Assembly (NCBI GenBank): GCA_017391525.1
Contig: JAFOYE010000006.1
Location: 1-64,000, forward strand
DNA from: Paludibacteraceae bacterium
GTDB lineage: Bacteria > Bacteroidota > Bacteroidia > Bacteroidales > Paludibacteraceae
Direction: 5' to 3'
DNA length: 64,000 nucleotides
This document shows positions 34,731-44,196 of the stretch, one piece after another; position 1 is the stretch's first letter; each line of letters starts with the position of its first letter. The notes below the pieces were generated by a model, which was not told the DNA's origin, did not search any database, and was given only the letters and a program-made list of their open reading frames with translations. The position numbers and the translations under genes were made by a program.

Positions 34731-35604
34731 GAAAGCGTACCACACATATCTCAAACTAGAGCGTGGATTGAGTCCTAACTCTGTCGCTGCGTATGAACAA
34801 GATTTGCAGCGTTTAAAAGCATATATGGATGCACACGGTATCGATATCGTACGTGCCACATCTGACGATCTTAAAGCCTTTCTTTATGATGCATCCAAGT
34901 CTATCTCGTCTGTACGTACTCAAGCTCGATTGATAGCAGGTATACATTCTTTTTATCGATTTTTGATCTACCACAATTATATTGAACAAGATCCATCTGA
35001 ACTTCTAGAGTCGCCTAAAAAAGAACGGCACTTACCTGAGGTTCTAACTCTAGATGAGATAGACAGTATGATTGCTCAATTGGATATGTCCAAACCAGAG
35101 AGTCACCGCAATCGTACTATCATTGAGATGCTATACGGTAGTGGTTTGCGGGTCAGCGAGTTGGTGAACCTTCGTTTGAGTGATATCTATCGCCAAGAAG
35201 GGTTTATGCGTATTACAGGTAAAGGCAGTAAACAACGCTTAGTACCTATTTCACCTGTAGCAGACCAATGGTTGGAATATTGGCTAGAGGACCGCAGTCA
35301 ACTAGATATCAAACCCGAATATAGCGATATTGTCTTTCTCAATCGCTACGGTAGACAATTGACACGCGCGATGATTTTCACTATCATCAAAACACTAGCC
35401 AAACAAGCCGATATACATAAGACTATATCACCTCACACTCTGCGACATTCGTTTGCAACACACCTGTTGCAAAACGGAGCAGATCTACGCATTATACAAG
35501 ACCTACTAGGGCACGAGGATATAACAACCACAGAAATATACACGCACCTTGAGATACAGGATTTGCGTGAAGCAATACTAAAATACCACCCAGAAAACAG
35601 ATGA
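34723..35604 (+). CDS. xerD: Tyrosine recombinase XerC/XerD
   Basis: The 293-residue protein has the SAM-like N-terminal core-binding domain and the catalytic domain with GSGLRVSELVNL (first Arg), GKGSKQRLVPI (Lys), HTLRHSFATHLL (His and second Arg), LGHEDITTTEIYTH (His and the Tyr nucleophile). Length and motifs fit chromosomal XerC/XerD, which resolve chromosome dimers at dif; the absence of phage or transposon genes nearby supports this. The D rather than C assignment is tentative. It overlaps both neighbours by a few bases. Confidence 0.88.
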   Translation: MIEKAYHTYLKLERGLSPNSVAAYEQDLQRLKAYMDAHGIDIVRATSDDLKAFLYDASKSISSVRTQARLIAGIHSFYRFLIYHNYIEQDPSELLESPKKERHLPEVLTLDEIDSMIAQLDMSKPESHRNRTIIEMLYGSGLRVSELVNLRLSDIYRQEGFMRITGKGSKQRLVPISPVADQWLEYWLEDRSQLDIKPEYSDIVFLNRYGRQLTRAMIFTIIKTLAKQADIHKTISPHTLRHSFATHLLQNGADLRIIQDLLGHEDITTTEIYTHLEIQDLREAILKYHPENR

Positions 35605-37976
35605 AAAAAATTATACTCATCCTATTTTGTTTGTTTTCTATCTGTCCTTGGCTCTGTGCCCAAGAAACGATAGTTGTGGGAGAGGTATATGACGCTAACA
35701 CGGGCGAAGCATTGCCCAACGTCAGTATCTACCTACAAGGCACGCAAATAGGCACTATCTCCAACGCAGAAGGTCTTTTTCTGCTGCGCTCCGAGATAGA
35801 ACAAACAAAAACAATGATAGTTAGTTCCGTGGGATACCATACGGAACGCTTTAAAATTGAACCACACACACAGGTTGGCATAGACATTGCTATGCGCGAG
35901 AAAGTGGGCAATCTAGGCGAAGTTTTTGTCACTCCTGGAGACAACCCCGCACTACCATTGATGGAGAAAGTACGCGCACGTAGACAACAGAATGCAGTTG
36001 CTCATATTGGAGAAACCATATCCTCCACCGCATTATATGTATCTGATATTCAATCTAAACATCTTAAACGAGCATTCTGGAAGAACCTTCAAGATGGAAT
36101 GATAGAACATGATTCCACCTACTTTATTCCGCTCTATTGGCGTCATCAAGAGGCTGATAGCATTTTAGAAAGAGCGGCTCTATTGACAGAAACCGACTAT
36201 CAAATATTATTAGCTCAGTTACCTAGCACGTACAATTTTTACGATAACAATCTACCGATCTTCACGGCATCGATGCTCAGCCCACTAGCAGCAGCTGGTA
36301 ATACATACTACCATTATTTTTTGATTGATAGTACACAAGTTGGAGCAGAAAAACATTACTTATTGCATTTCAAAACCAAGAACCCGTTTTATGCAACATT
36401 TAATGGAGAGATGACTATCGACTCTGCCAGTTGTGCACTGCGACATATACGCGTCAGTGTTCCTGCACAGAACAGCATCAATTTCTTGCGCGAACTAACT
36501 ATAGAACAAGACTTTGCGACTACAAATGCTGTGTCCAAGGAGCAAACCAATATGCTTATGGATTTTGCCATCAAAGCAGATTCTAGCAAACTGTTTCCGA
36601 CGCTGATGCTCACTCGTTCGTTGCAAATGACACATGCGGATAGTTTGACTCATCTAGAACTATCCCCCACATTGCTTGCCAACGACTCGCTCATACTGCC
36701 CGCCTTGGATAGTTTGAACAACACGTTCTTATTCAAAACAGCCAAACTAGTGGCATACGCCATCCAAACCGGCTGCATACCAACTACCAAATACGTAGAA
36801 ATAGGCAAAGTGCATCATGTTTTCCGACTCAACAAACTAGAAGGTTTACGTGTTGGCTTCCCTGTGAGAACAACGGAAGAGTTATGGAAAAATGTCTGCC
36901 TAGAAGCCATGGTGGCTTATAGCAATAAAGATAGAGCATGGAAAGGTTTTGGACAGGTCAATATAGCCCTTCCTTCCGAGCGAAGACATCAGATGTACTT
37001 GAAATACAGCGACGATTATATATACTCTGATGTGGATGAGTTTCATGAATATTTAAGAGAGAATATTGTATTTAACCGCCAAATCAACATGGTCACACGT
37101 ATGATGCAAGGTGTACCATTCAACAACCAATATTACTACAACACAATGGCGCGTCGCCAAGAGGGACGTATACATTTTGAAAATGATTGGAACAACTATC
37201 TAGAAACACAATCATACCTAAAGATTGGTCAACAAGGTTATGGCTTAGCAACGACAGATTATAATAGTCAACCTAGTTTCTTCTATGCGACACTCGGTGC
37301 ATCAGCACGATTGAGTTTCAACGAACGCAAAGTAGACTGGTATTTCCAACGTAGACACATATACAATCATCTACCTGTTTTATATGTAGGTGGCGAACTA
37401 GGTAGTTATCGACTAGGCAATATGTCATCCTACAATATGTATGGTAATCTACAATTACTTTTGCGCCATACTGTTGATTTAGGCATGGCTGGCGAATTGG
37501 ATTATCGTTTACAAGCAGGTATGGTGTTTGGTAAAGTGCCCCATCCGTTGCTCCACCATTTTGCCGGCAACCAAACTCACACATTTGACCCAGACCGTTT
37601 CTCTTTGATGAACACCTATCAATACGCCGCAGATCAATATATAGCTTTGCATGCCCATTGGAATGGCAAAGGTGTGCTCTTTAATTTGATTCCGGGTGTA
37701 CGATATGCTAGACTGCGTGAGTTATTGGTGCTAAAAGTAGCATACGGAGGTATGAGAAACGATCATCAATCTGTCTTAGCATTCCCTACTATCCAGGTTG
37801 AAGACAATCCTAACTATCGACTACTATCCACATTAAACGTTCCATACGTAGAACTAGGTGTGGGTATAGGCAATATCCTAAGAATAGGCGAACTATATGG
37901 TGTATTTCGAGTGACTCATCTAAACGACCCTACTCCATGGTGGGCTATACGATTTAGACTACACCTGGGGATGTAG
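35601..37976 (+). CDS. DUF5686 outer-membrane protein with carboxypeptidase-regulatory-like domain
   Basis: The 791-residue protein overlaps xerD by 4 bases (ATGA). After the signal peptide comes a CarboxypepD_reg-like beta-sandwich (VVGEVYDANTGEALPNVSIYLQGTQIGTISNAEGLF). The DUF5686 body follows, with PLMEKVRARRQQN and a large barrel-like C-terminal half ending FRLHLGM. These are Bacteroidetes outer-membrane proteins, related in layout to TonB-dependent receptors but lacking a plug domain. The substrate is unknown. It ends the operon; a bidirectional terminator follows. Confidence 0.85.
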   Translation: MKKIILILFCLFSICPWLCAQETIVVGEVYDANTGEALPNVSIYLQGTQIGTISNAEGLFLLRSEIEQTKTMIVSSVGYHTERFKIEPHTQVGIDIAMREKVGNLGEVFVTPGDNPALPLMEKVRARRQQNAVAHIGETISSTALYVSDIQSKHLKRAFWKNLQDGMIEHDSTYFIPLYWRHQEADSILERAALLTETDYQILLAQLPSTYNFYDNNLPIFTASMLSPLAAAGNTYYHYFLIDSTQVGAEKHYLLHFKTKNPFYATFNGEMTIDSASCALRHIRVSVPAQNSINFLRELTIEQDFATTNAVSKEQTNMLMDFAIKADSSKLFPTLMLTRSLQMTHADSLTHLELSPTLLANDSLILPALDSLNNTFLFKTAKLVAYAIQTGCIPTTKYVEIGKVHHVFRLNKLEGLRVGFPVRTTEELWKNVCLEAMVAYSNKDRAWKGFGQVNIALPSERRHQMYLKYSDDYIYSDVDEFHEYLRENIVFNRQINMVTRMMQGVPFNNQYYYNTMARRQEGRIHFENDWNNYLETQSYLKIGQQGYGLATTDYNSQPSFFYATLGASARLSFNERKVDWYFQRRHIYNHLPVLYVGGELGSYRLGNMSSYNMYGNLQLLLRHTVDLGMAGELDYRLQAGMVFGKVPHPLLHHFAGNQTHTFDPDRFSLMNTYQYAADQYIALHAHWNGKGVLFNLIPGVRYARLRELLVLKVAYGGMRNDHQSVLAFPTIQVEDNPNYRLLSTLNVPYVELGVGIGNILRIGELYGVFRVTHLNDPTPWWAIRFRLHLGM

Positions 37977-37995
37977 GAGGAGTTCAGAGGGTAAA

Positions 37996-38021
37996 AAAAG
38001 ATTGCCGGTTGGCAATCTTTT
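37996..38021. terminator. Bidirectional terminator
   Basis: The stem AAAAGATTGCC (37996-38006) with GGCAATCTTTT (38011-38021) and GGTT loop has A-runs and T-runs on both sides. It separates the convergent DUF5686 and AraC-type genes. Confidence 0.88.
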
Positions 38022-38025
38022 TTAT

Positions 38026-38865
38026 TTAATTGTTACGATAGTTCTTTGGCGTTATACCAACGTGTGTTTTGAAGAAACGGTTGAAGAAGGCTACATTCTC
38101 AAATCCTAGACTATTTGCAATCTCCTTGATAGGTGCCACCGATAGTTTTAACTGAGCTTTCGCGTCTGTCAATATTGCTTCCACAATCAAATCACCTGCA
38201 GTACGGTTGCTAGCCAACTTGATGGTCGAACACAAGTGAGGTACTGTGATGCGCAACACTTCTGCATAATCTGCCACATGATGCCACTCGTGATAATGTT
38301 TCATCACCAATTCGCTATACTCATGGTAGATCTCCGTCTTACGATCCATAGGTTTAGATGTATCGTCACTATTGCTCACAAAATAATCTTGGAAGATCAT
38401 ATAGATTAGGTTATGCACATGTACCATGCGCTCACTATTCAACATACTTGGTGTACAGTTCACCGCAGCATCTATCATATCGTAGAATTTTCGGATAATA
38501 GTTGCTTGCTCTGCAGTTGCATTTACAATTTTACATGCTTCAGACATCACCAAACGAGGACGACGTATACTATAAGTATTCTTCTCTAGAAATGCAGAAG
38601 AGAAGACGATATAAAGCAATTGAGCATCCTCGCTGAACTCGTGAACCAAAAAGAAACTGTTGGGAGCCAAATATATCAAATCGTTCTCGCGAAAGTCAAG
38701 TTGCGTAATATTCACCGTAGCACGCGCAGTACCTTTTATCATAAAGGCATAGACTCCACACTGTATTTTACAAGGGAAACGACCGTACTCGTTTAAGACT
38801 TTGCCACTAGCCTCACCATAGATATAATCTATAGGGCAATCAATCAATGGAATTTCGTTTTGCAT
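38026..38865 (-). CDS. AraC-family transcriptional regulator
   Basis: The start at 38865 (MQNEIPLIDCP) is supported by the promoter at 38887-38917, which overlaps the earlier ATG at 38889. The 279-residue protein has a cupin-like N-terminal sensing region (QCGVYAFMIKGTARATVNI, DLIYLAPNSFFLVHEF). The AraC double HTH ends IKEIANSLGFENVAFFNRFFKTHVGITPKNYR. The ligand and target are unknown. It lies just downstream of, and apart from, the HprK-like operon. A second AraC-type gene begins at 63518 and resembles it at the N-terminus. Confidence 0.9.
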   Translation of the reverse strand: MQNEIPLIDCPIDYIYGEASGKVLNEYGRFPCKIQCGVYAFMIKGTARATVNITQLDFRENDLIYLAPNSFFLVHEFSEDAQLLYIVFSSAFLEKNTYSIRRPRLVMSEACKIVNATAEQATIIRKFYDMIDAAVNCTPSMLNSERMVHVHNLIYMIFQDYFVSNSDDTSKPMDRKTEIYHEYSELVMKHYHEWHHVADYAEVLRITVPHLCSTIKLASNRTAGDLIVEAILTDAKAQLKLSVAPIKEIANSLGFENVAFFNRFFKTHVGITPKNYRNN

Positions 38866-38886
38866 AGTATTTTTGGTTTTACGCTG

Positions 38887-38917
38887 CAAAGATACGCAAA
38901 ATATTTGGAATAAACAA
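38887..38917 (-). promoter_or_regulatory. Bacteroidetes promoter of AraC-type gene
   Basis: Minus strand: TTG (38915-38917), 20 bases, TATCTTTG (38887-38894). It sets the AraC start at 38865. Confidence 0.85.
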
Positions 38918-38982
38918 AAGAAAAAGCAGTTTTTAACAATAAAAACATACTTTTTCTTAAGAACTTATTATTTATACCTATT

Positions 38983-40881
38983 CTATTTGCGAACGGTAAT
39001 GTGGAAACACGCTTGTTTTTTCTCGTATTTTACGTAAATATTTCCAGCCCGTTGCTCATTGAGCAACACCTGTCCAAGCACCAATTTTAGATTATCTTGA
39101 TGCATATATTCTCTGCAGTTAGACACCTTGTCAAATCGCATATACGCTAGATCGAAGGTTGTACCATAGCAGTGGCATGAATTGGCAGTAGCATTCACAT
39201 TGCCGCTACTCTGCAAAGAAGTCACGTCTGCTTGTGTGCGCAATACACTAGTCACATAAAAACGATAATGTGGCAATCCATTGCGTTGCAGTATATCAGC
39301 AAATCCTTCACCTATGCGCTCCAACTCTGCAGCCGCCTTAGGTACTAGATATGGGATCGAGTGTGTCAAGGAGTCCACATCATAATTATCATTATCTTGT
39401 ATAAAAGTCAACTTAGTAGTCATTTTTGCCGCTTCTGCACGATCTTTTGGCGGTGTGGGCAATCCTATACGCTGAGCTGCTTCCATCTGTTTATCCTGTT
39501 TATCACAGAATTTATTATCATAATCGATGGAACGTCCAGGATATGCCACAAGTGTGTCTTCTACAATCTCAACTACTTCCTCTTCCACCTTTGGTTGTGG
39601 AGTACAGCTATTCTTTTTAATACATTGTTGGCATTCCTCGTCACCACTTAAACACCAAACCAATCCAACTACAACTAAGATAGTGAAGAAGATGATTGTT
39701 TTCTTATTTCTTTTCAATTTTCGCATCATATTAACTTTTCCTATTGCATGTTGCATAGTAGCCACTAACTCATGCCAAGCCATATCTGGGAATAATTTAC
39801 CCATTTGCCAAGCATCGAACAGCATTTTAGATACTGTGTTAACCTTTTGCAACAATCTATTTTTATTTGGACGTTCCCAAGGGAAGCATCTCATCAATCC
39901 TACATCTTTCAGCACAAACTTCGCAGGGCGTCCGCCATGTCCATCGCGCAATAGTTGCTTCAATAGGCGTTTGGCACGTTTCTGATAAGATTCTGTATAT
40001 AGTGGGAACTCCTCTGCTGGCAAGTGCAACTCATCCACTAAGACATGGCCAAAAGTCTGCCAGACAGTTTTCATATGTAAAGCCGTTAAGATAGCTTCTA
40101 TCTCGTCACATAGCGCTTGCCACTCTTCGCGAGTAGAATGCTCATAAGCATGGTGCAAACACAATGCCCAATCAGCTAATTGACGAAATCCTACTCCAGT
40201 ACTCTCAAAATGATGCCATGCATGCATAAACACATACAATGCATTATATGCTGCTGGTGGAACAGGTACTGAATGACCCTTGATATCTAAACAAGTATTA
40301 TTACTGATTAAATATTTTCTCGTAAAATCTTGGTATAAGGTGTCGGCTTTCGCATCATGAAACTCCATCGTCACACGATGTAATTCTACCACACGATCTT
40401 GATTTTCGTCTAATACTAATATATAATGTATACCACCACGAATATCAGAATGCCAATGTGCATTAGGATAAGCGGCAGTCACTATCTCAGCAGCACGATG
40501 GTATTGCTCTTCACCAACATAGATATCCACATCTCCGAAATCGCGCATATCGGGATCTGGATACAATCCTGCAATACTATACCCCTTGATTAATGTAGCA
40601 CGAATATCATGTTCGGCAAGTAAAGAAATCACATCTACAGCCAACTTATTCAAGCGTGCATGACGACTCAAGAGTGCGAACACATTGACCTGTAATTGTT
40701 TATCATAAGGTGTAGCTATACGATTAGCTTTAGTCCACATACTAAAGGCATGTAGACATTTTTGGCGTGCCGCTAAATTCAACACTACTCTCCAATTTAC
40801 ATCGGAAGAAACATCTACTGATGTTCCCCACATTATAGATCTAAGAATAGCTAAAAATATGTCCTCTTGCCCCTTAAACAC
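38983..40881 (-). CDS. Fusion: nucleotidyltransferase (NTP_transf_5) + DUF5715 peptidase-like
   Basis: A single 632-residue frame. Residues about 1-370 are an NTP_transf_5-type nucleotidyltransferase, with LIKGYSIAGLYPDPDMRDFGDVDIYV giving the paired acidic residues. A membrane helix follows near 387-406 (TIIFFTILVVVGLVWCLSG). The last about 220 residues match DUF5715, a DD-carboxypeptidase-like (M15-related) family: FYVTSVLRTQADVTSLQ, GNVNATANSCHCYGTTFDLAY. In other Bacteroidales these are separate genes, and MMRKLKRNKK at the junction looks like an old DUF5715 start. The frame is unbroken, so it is either a real fusion or an error that removed a stop. The gene is 4 bases after the PqqD gene. 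Confidence 0.75.
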   Translation of the reverse strand: MFKGQEDIFLAILRSIMWGTSVDVSSDVNWRVVLNLAARQKCLHAFSMWTKANRIATPYDKQLQVNVFALLSRHARLNKLAVDVISLLAEHDIRATLIKGYSIAGLYPDPDMRDFGDVDIYVGEEQYHRAAEIVTAAYPNAHWHSDIRGGIHYILVLDENQDRVVELHRVTMEFHDAKADTLYQDFTRKYLISNNTCLDIKGHSVPVPPAAYNALYVFMHAWHHFESTGVGFRQLADWALCLHHAYEHSTREEWQALCDEIEAILTALHMKTVWQTFGHVLVDELHLPAEEFPLYTESYQKRAKRLLKQLLRDGHGGRPAKFVLKDVGLMRCFPWERPNKNRLLQKVNTVSKMLFDAWQMGKLFPDMAWHELVATMQHAIGKVNMMRKLKRNKKTIIFFTILVVVGLVWCLSGDEECQQCIKKNSCTPQPKVEEEVVEIVEDTLVAYPGRSIDYDNKFCDKQDKQMEAAQRIGLPTPPKDRAEAAKMTTKLTFIQDNDNYDVDSLTHSIPYLVPKAAAELERIGEGFADILQRNGLPHYRFYVTSVLRTQADVTSLQSSGNVNATANSCHCYGTTFDLAYMRFDKVSNCREYMHQDNLKLVLGQVLLNEQRAGNIYVKYEKKQACFHITVRK

Positions 40882-40885
40882 TAAA

Positions 40886-41152
40886 CTATCGAATAATCCC
40901 TATCTCTTTCCAATCATCTATCGTCGCTTGCGCATCTTCTCGCGCAATATCTTCGGTCACATCGTACTCTTCCAACAACAATTGAGTCAATGTTTCTACA
41001 TCGAAATCCTTGCCTTGAACGTTCTGCCAAAGATATGCCGCAGCCTCGTTGAAAGTAATGATATTATTGAAGTTAACGAGCTCTGCACTCTCACCTATAA
41101 GTATGTAGTCGCCGCCGAGTTCGCGTAGACGGAATCCTTTTTTAGTTCTCAT
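40886..41152 (-). CDS. PqqD-like peptide chaperone
   Basis: The 88-residue protein has the PqqD winged-helix pattern: FRLRELGGDYILIG, ITFNEAAAYLWQNVQG, FDVETLTQLLLEEYDV, and a C-terminal helix ending in WKEIGIIR. PqqD domains bind leader peptides for modifying enzymes. It overlaps the S26-like gene by 11 bases and sits 4 bases before the nucleotidyltransferase. It matches the PqqD partner that usually accompanies HprK-related kinases. No leader peptide gene was seen nearby. Confidence 0.85.
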   Translation of the reverse strand: MRTKKGFRLRELGGDYILIGESAELVNFNNIITFNEAAAYLWQNVQGKDFDVETLTQLLLEEYDVTEDIAREDAQATIDDWKEIGIIR

Positions 41153-41582
41153 AATATTCTAATCTTTTGATATGTTGACGATATAGCTTGAGATAGAATT
41201 TCTTAATGAAAGTTGGCAAATGTCTCCAAATGCGAGCTTTGCCCATACGTTTTCTTTTGCGACCTTTCTTTTTGATTTGTACCACGCGACCGATGATATC
41301 ACTTTCTTTACAAACCTCATATCCTACTAGATTGCCATCTCCACGAAGAATAATTTTTCTACCTTTGATTTTGTAGACACGGTGCAACACATAGGTGTCA
41401 TTCACTTTTGCCAAAACGACAATACCGACTTCTACTTCTGGACATTGTGCAAGGATCACTTTGTCGCGTTCACCCTCAATAAATGGTCGCATACTCACGC
41501 CCTTAGGCGCAAACTCCACCATATGACCAAGTTTGATCAAACGCTCAAATTCGGGTATCAAAATATCGTTACTCTTTTCCAT
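41142..41582 (-). CDS. S24/S26-like signal peptidase-type protein
   Basis: The 146-residue protein has the S24/S26 serine motif FAPKGVSMRPFI, then VILAQCPEVEVGIVVLAKVNDTYVLHRV and IILRGDGN, as in small LepB/S24-type peptidases found with HprK-related kinase clusters. There is no N-terminal membrane anchor; the C-terminus is strongly basic (KKKGRKRKRMGK). The catalytic Lys cannot be assigned with certainty. It is the second gene of the operon, 6 bases after the kinase-like gene. Confidence 0.75.
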   Translation of the reverse strand: MEKSNDILIPEFERLIKLGHMVEFAPKGVSMRPFIEGERDKVILAQCPEVEVGIVVLAKVNDTYVLHRVYKIKGRKIILRGDGNLVGYEVCKESDIIGRVVQIKKKGRKRKRMGKARIWRHLPTFIKKFYLKLYRQHIKRLEYYEN

Positions 41583-41587
41583 AAATA

Positions 41588-42529
41588 CTATCTTCCTTTT
41601 ATTTCAGCCCAACACACCTTAGCTGCCTCCTCATTGGGCAAACATGCTAGGTGATAGCATGGTGTATGGGTAATAATATGCTTGATGGTTTCAAACATAT
41701 TGTCCGCCATTGTTTGCTCCATTTTTAATCCCGAAGCAGAGGATAGCATATAGGCATATGCTTGTGGTAATGTGATAGAATGTATTTTGTTTTCAGGTGC
41801 TTGACTAAGTTTGACTATTGCCCCTACAGGAGCATCTGCATTCTTATAACACGGCGTCTTGCCACTCCAGGGTGAACCATAGACACGCACCTGACCGTCG
41901 TCCATCACACGCAGGATAGGATTGTCATCATTCAACAACCATGCGTCTTCAAATGCCGCCAACCATTGTCTTGCGTGCGTCGATTTACCTGTGCCACTAT
42001 GCCCTAGGAATAAATAACCCAATGCATCTTCACCTTTGGAACCGTTAGAACCTAGAAACTCTGGAACTTTCTTGACCACCACCGCAGCATGCATTTCAAG
42101 GGTCATGAGTGGGGCTGTACGAAAGGCATACATAAGCATCAAACCATTATCTATACAAAAGCGTATATCTTGGCAGTTGCCGTCAATATGCAATGCGCCA
42201 TGAGTGAAGTCGCTCGTGCATATTAGTTCACAACAGATAGGCGAAGTGGCAATTTGTGATACGCGTATTAGCCAATCTTTTTCAGAAGAACGATACACCT
42301 CTATGCGAGGCATATCGTCTTCAGAATTATCGGTAAACACATGTTGATAAGCCGAACACTGTTCATCGTGGAGCAAACCATTCTGCTCAACCTCCAACAC
42401 GAAAATCGGTTTTGTATCTAGCTCTTGGTCTACACCAAACGGTTCATAATTCGTCATCTGAGCCAGCAACATCTCATTGCTACTCTCCACCTGAAAATTA
42501 TGTCCCGCTACGCAGTATATCCTAATCAC
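41588..42529 (-). CDS. HPr kinase-related protein
   Basis: The 313-residue protein probably starts with GTG at 42529. Its core carries the P-loop GHSGTGKSTHARQWL near residue 175 and the following LLNDDNPILRV and GSPWSGK segments of HprK-related kinases. The N-terminal half is unlike true HprK and probably binds a partner. Such kinases occur with PqqD, nucleotidyltransferase and S24/S26 genes. The GTG start abuts a GTTGAAAG array in the 31-base gap from cysS. It is the first gene of the operon and may share the cysS transcript. Confidence 0.8.
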   Translation of the reverse strand: MIRIYCVAGHNFQVESSNEMLLAQMTNYEPFGVDQELDTKPIFVLEVEQNGLLHDEQCSAYQHVFTDNSEDDMPRIEVYRSSEKDWLIRVSQIATSPICCELICTSDFTHGALHIDGNCQDIRFCIDNGLMLMYAFRTAPLMTLEMHAAVVVKKVPEFLGSNGSKGEDALGYLFLGHSGTGKSTHARQWLAAFEDAWLLNDDNPILRVMDDGQVRVYGSPWSGKTPCYKNADAPVGAIVKLSQAPENKIHSITLPQAYAYMLSSASGLKMEQTMADNMFETIKHIITHTPCYHLACLPNEEAAKVCWAEIKGR

Positions 42530-42558
42530 TCAACTTTCAACTCTCAACTTTCAACTCT
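42530..42558. repeat. GTTGAAAG word array between cysS and HprK-like gene
   Basis: On the minus strand the words GTTGAAAG and GTTGAGAG occur four times. The array fills almost the whole gap and touches the GTG start of the HprK-like gene. Confidence 0.7.
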
Positions 42559-42560
42559 TA

Positions 42561-44024
42561 TCAAAGGCTCCACTCAAAACCGTCTTTGGTATCCTTTATA
42601 GTAAAGCCCAACTCGGTCAAGGCGTTGCGAATCTTGTCGCTAGTCCCCCAATCCTTGTTGCGCTTAGCCTCTAGACGCATATTCAGCAGCATATCCACTG
42701 CACCTTTGTAGGCATCCATACCAGCACTAGCATCTTGTGCACCATCGAGTTGCAAACCTAGGATATCCATCGCATAGATCTTCCATACGGCACGAAGTTC
42801 CGCCAAGTCGGTTTCAGAGATCGTACCCTTACCGTCAAAGACGGTATTGATAGCACGAGCTGAGTCAAACAAGTGCGAAATCACGATAGGTGAGTTCAAG
42901 TCGTCATCCATAGCCTCTTGGCAACGCTCACGAAGGTTACCGATCTCTACGGTAGAGTTAGCAGATGCTTTGATCTTCATCAATCGTTGGTATGCCTCGG
43001 TCAAACGAGCCAAACCTTTCTCCGCAGCTACGAGGGCATCGTTAGAGAAGTCCACGGTAGAGCGATAGTGTGCCATAAGGATAAAGAAGCGGATAGTCAT
43101 TGGAGTAAATGGTTGCGCCAACAACTCATGCTTACCCGCAAAGAACTGCTCAAGAGTAATGAAGTTGTTGTAGCTCTTACCCATCTTCTTACCTGCGATG
43201 GTAATCATATTATTGTGCATCCAGTAGCGCACACTCTCCTTACCGAGGGCAGCGCAACTCTGTGCGATCTCTGCCTCGTGGTGAGGGAACATAAGGTCCA
43301 TACCGCCGCCGTGGATATCAAACTCCTCGCCCAAGTACTTTGTACCCATCGCAGAGCACTCCATATGCCAACCAGGGAAACCTTCGCTCCATGGGCTAGG
43401 CCAGTGCATGATATGCTCAGGCGACGCTTTTTTCCACAACGCAAAGTCAAAGCTGTGCTTCTTCTCTTGTTGTCCGTCCAACTCACGCGTCTCCGTCACG
43501 ATATCCTCCAAGTTACGGCCCGAGAGTTTGCCATATGGATAATCCTTGGCATACTTCTCCACATCCATATACACGCTGCCGTTGCTCACATACGCATAGC
43601 CCTTGTCCATAATCTTTTGCACAAAAGCAATCTGCTCAATGATATGGCCACTAGCATGTGGCTCAATAGATGGTGGCAACACGTTCAGCAACTCCATGTC
43701 GCGATGGTAGCGGTTGGTGAAGTACTGCACCACTTCCATTGGTTCGAGTTGCTCCAGACGTGCTTTCTTAGCTATCTTATCCTCGCCTTCATCCGCATCG
43801 TGTTCTAGGTGACCCACATCCGTGATATTACGCACATAGCGCACCTTGTAACCCAAATGCATCAAATAGCGATACAACAGGTCAAAAGTGATAGCAGGAC
43901 GCGCATGTCCCAAGTGCGCATCACCATACACGGTAGGACCGCAGACATACATGCCTACGTGTCCCTCGTGCAAGGGTTTGAAGTATTCTTTTTGTCTACT
44001 TAATGTATTATAAATCTGTAACAT
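42561..44024 (-). CDS. cysS: Cysteinyl-tRNA synthetase
   Basis: The 487-residue class I synthetase charges tRNA-Cys. Signatures: [16 protein letters not shown] (HIGH-type), [12 protein letters not shown] (zinc ligand region), [11 protein letters not shown], and KKMGKSYNN (KMSKS variant KMGKS). The DALR domain and C-terminal helices complete the normal length. No consensus promoter was found; a large word array precedes it (44041-44196). Confidence 0.97.
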   Translation of the reverse strand: MLQIYNTLSRQKEYFKPLHEGHVGMYVCGPTVYGDAHLGHARPAITFDLLYRYLMHLGYKVRYVRNITDVGHLEHDADEGEDKIAKKARLEQLEPMEVVQYFTNRYHRDMELLNVLPPSIEPHASGHIIEQIAFVQKIMDKGYAYVSNGSVYMDVEKYAKDYPYGKLSGRNLEDIVTETRELDGQQEKKHSFDFALWKKASPEHIMHWPSPWSEGFPGWHMECSAMGTKYLGEEFDIHGGGMDLMFPHHEAEIAQSCAALGKESVRYWMHNNMITIAGKKMGKSYNNFITLEQFFAGKHELLAQPFTPMTIRFFILMAHYRSTVDFSNDALVAAEKGLARLTEAYQRLMKIKASANSTVEIGNLRERCQEAMDDDLNSPIVISHLFDSARAINTVFDGKGTISETDLAELRAVWKIYAMDILGLQLDGAQDASAGMDAYKGAVDMLLNMRLEAKRNKDWGTSDKIRNALTELGFTIKDTKDGFEWSL

Positions 44025-44040
44025 ATATTCTTATATTTAG

Positions 44041-44196
44041 ATCGCTCCGCTGTTAGATTCGTTGGTCTCTCAGCCCATTGGGCGGTCTAACAACGCAGTG
44101 GTCTCTCAGGGTTTAGCCCGGTCTCTCAGCGCAGCGGTCTATCAGGGTTTAGCCCGGTCTCTCAGCGCAGCGGTCTCTCAGGCACAGCCGGTCTTA
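44041..44196. repeat. Word-and-palindrome array (GGTCTCTCAG type), best example
   Basis: The word GGTCTCTCAG (variants GGTCTATCAG, GGTCTAAC) occurs at least eight times. Between copies lie CCCATTGGG, AACGCAGTG, GGTTTAGCCC (twice), CGCAGC (twice) and GGCACAGCC, each a small palindrome or near-palindrome. It fills the gap between cysS and nagB, and its last word runs into the nagB stop codon at 44194. A frame is open across it, but composition argues against a gene. Confidence 0.9.

Noticed and set aside
34723..35604. Integrase of a mobile island
   Set aside because: Length, motif set and operon position fit chromosomal XerC/XerD, and no attachment repeats or island genes are seen.
42847..43808. 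Long open frames on the plus strand across cysS
   Set aside because: They are antisense to a fully supported synthetase and show no independent signals.
44041..44196. CRISPR array
   Set aside because: Repeats are about 10 bases, the spacers are short palindromes of 6-10 bases, and no cas gene is near.
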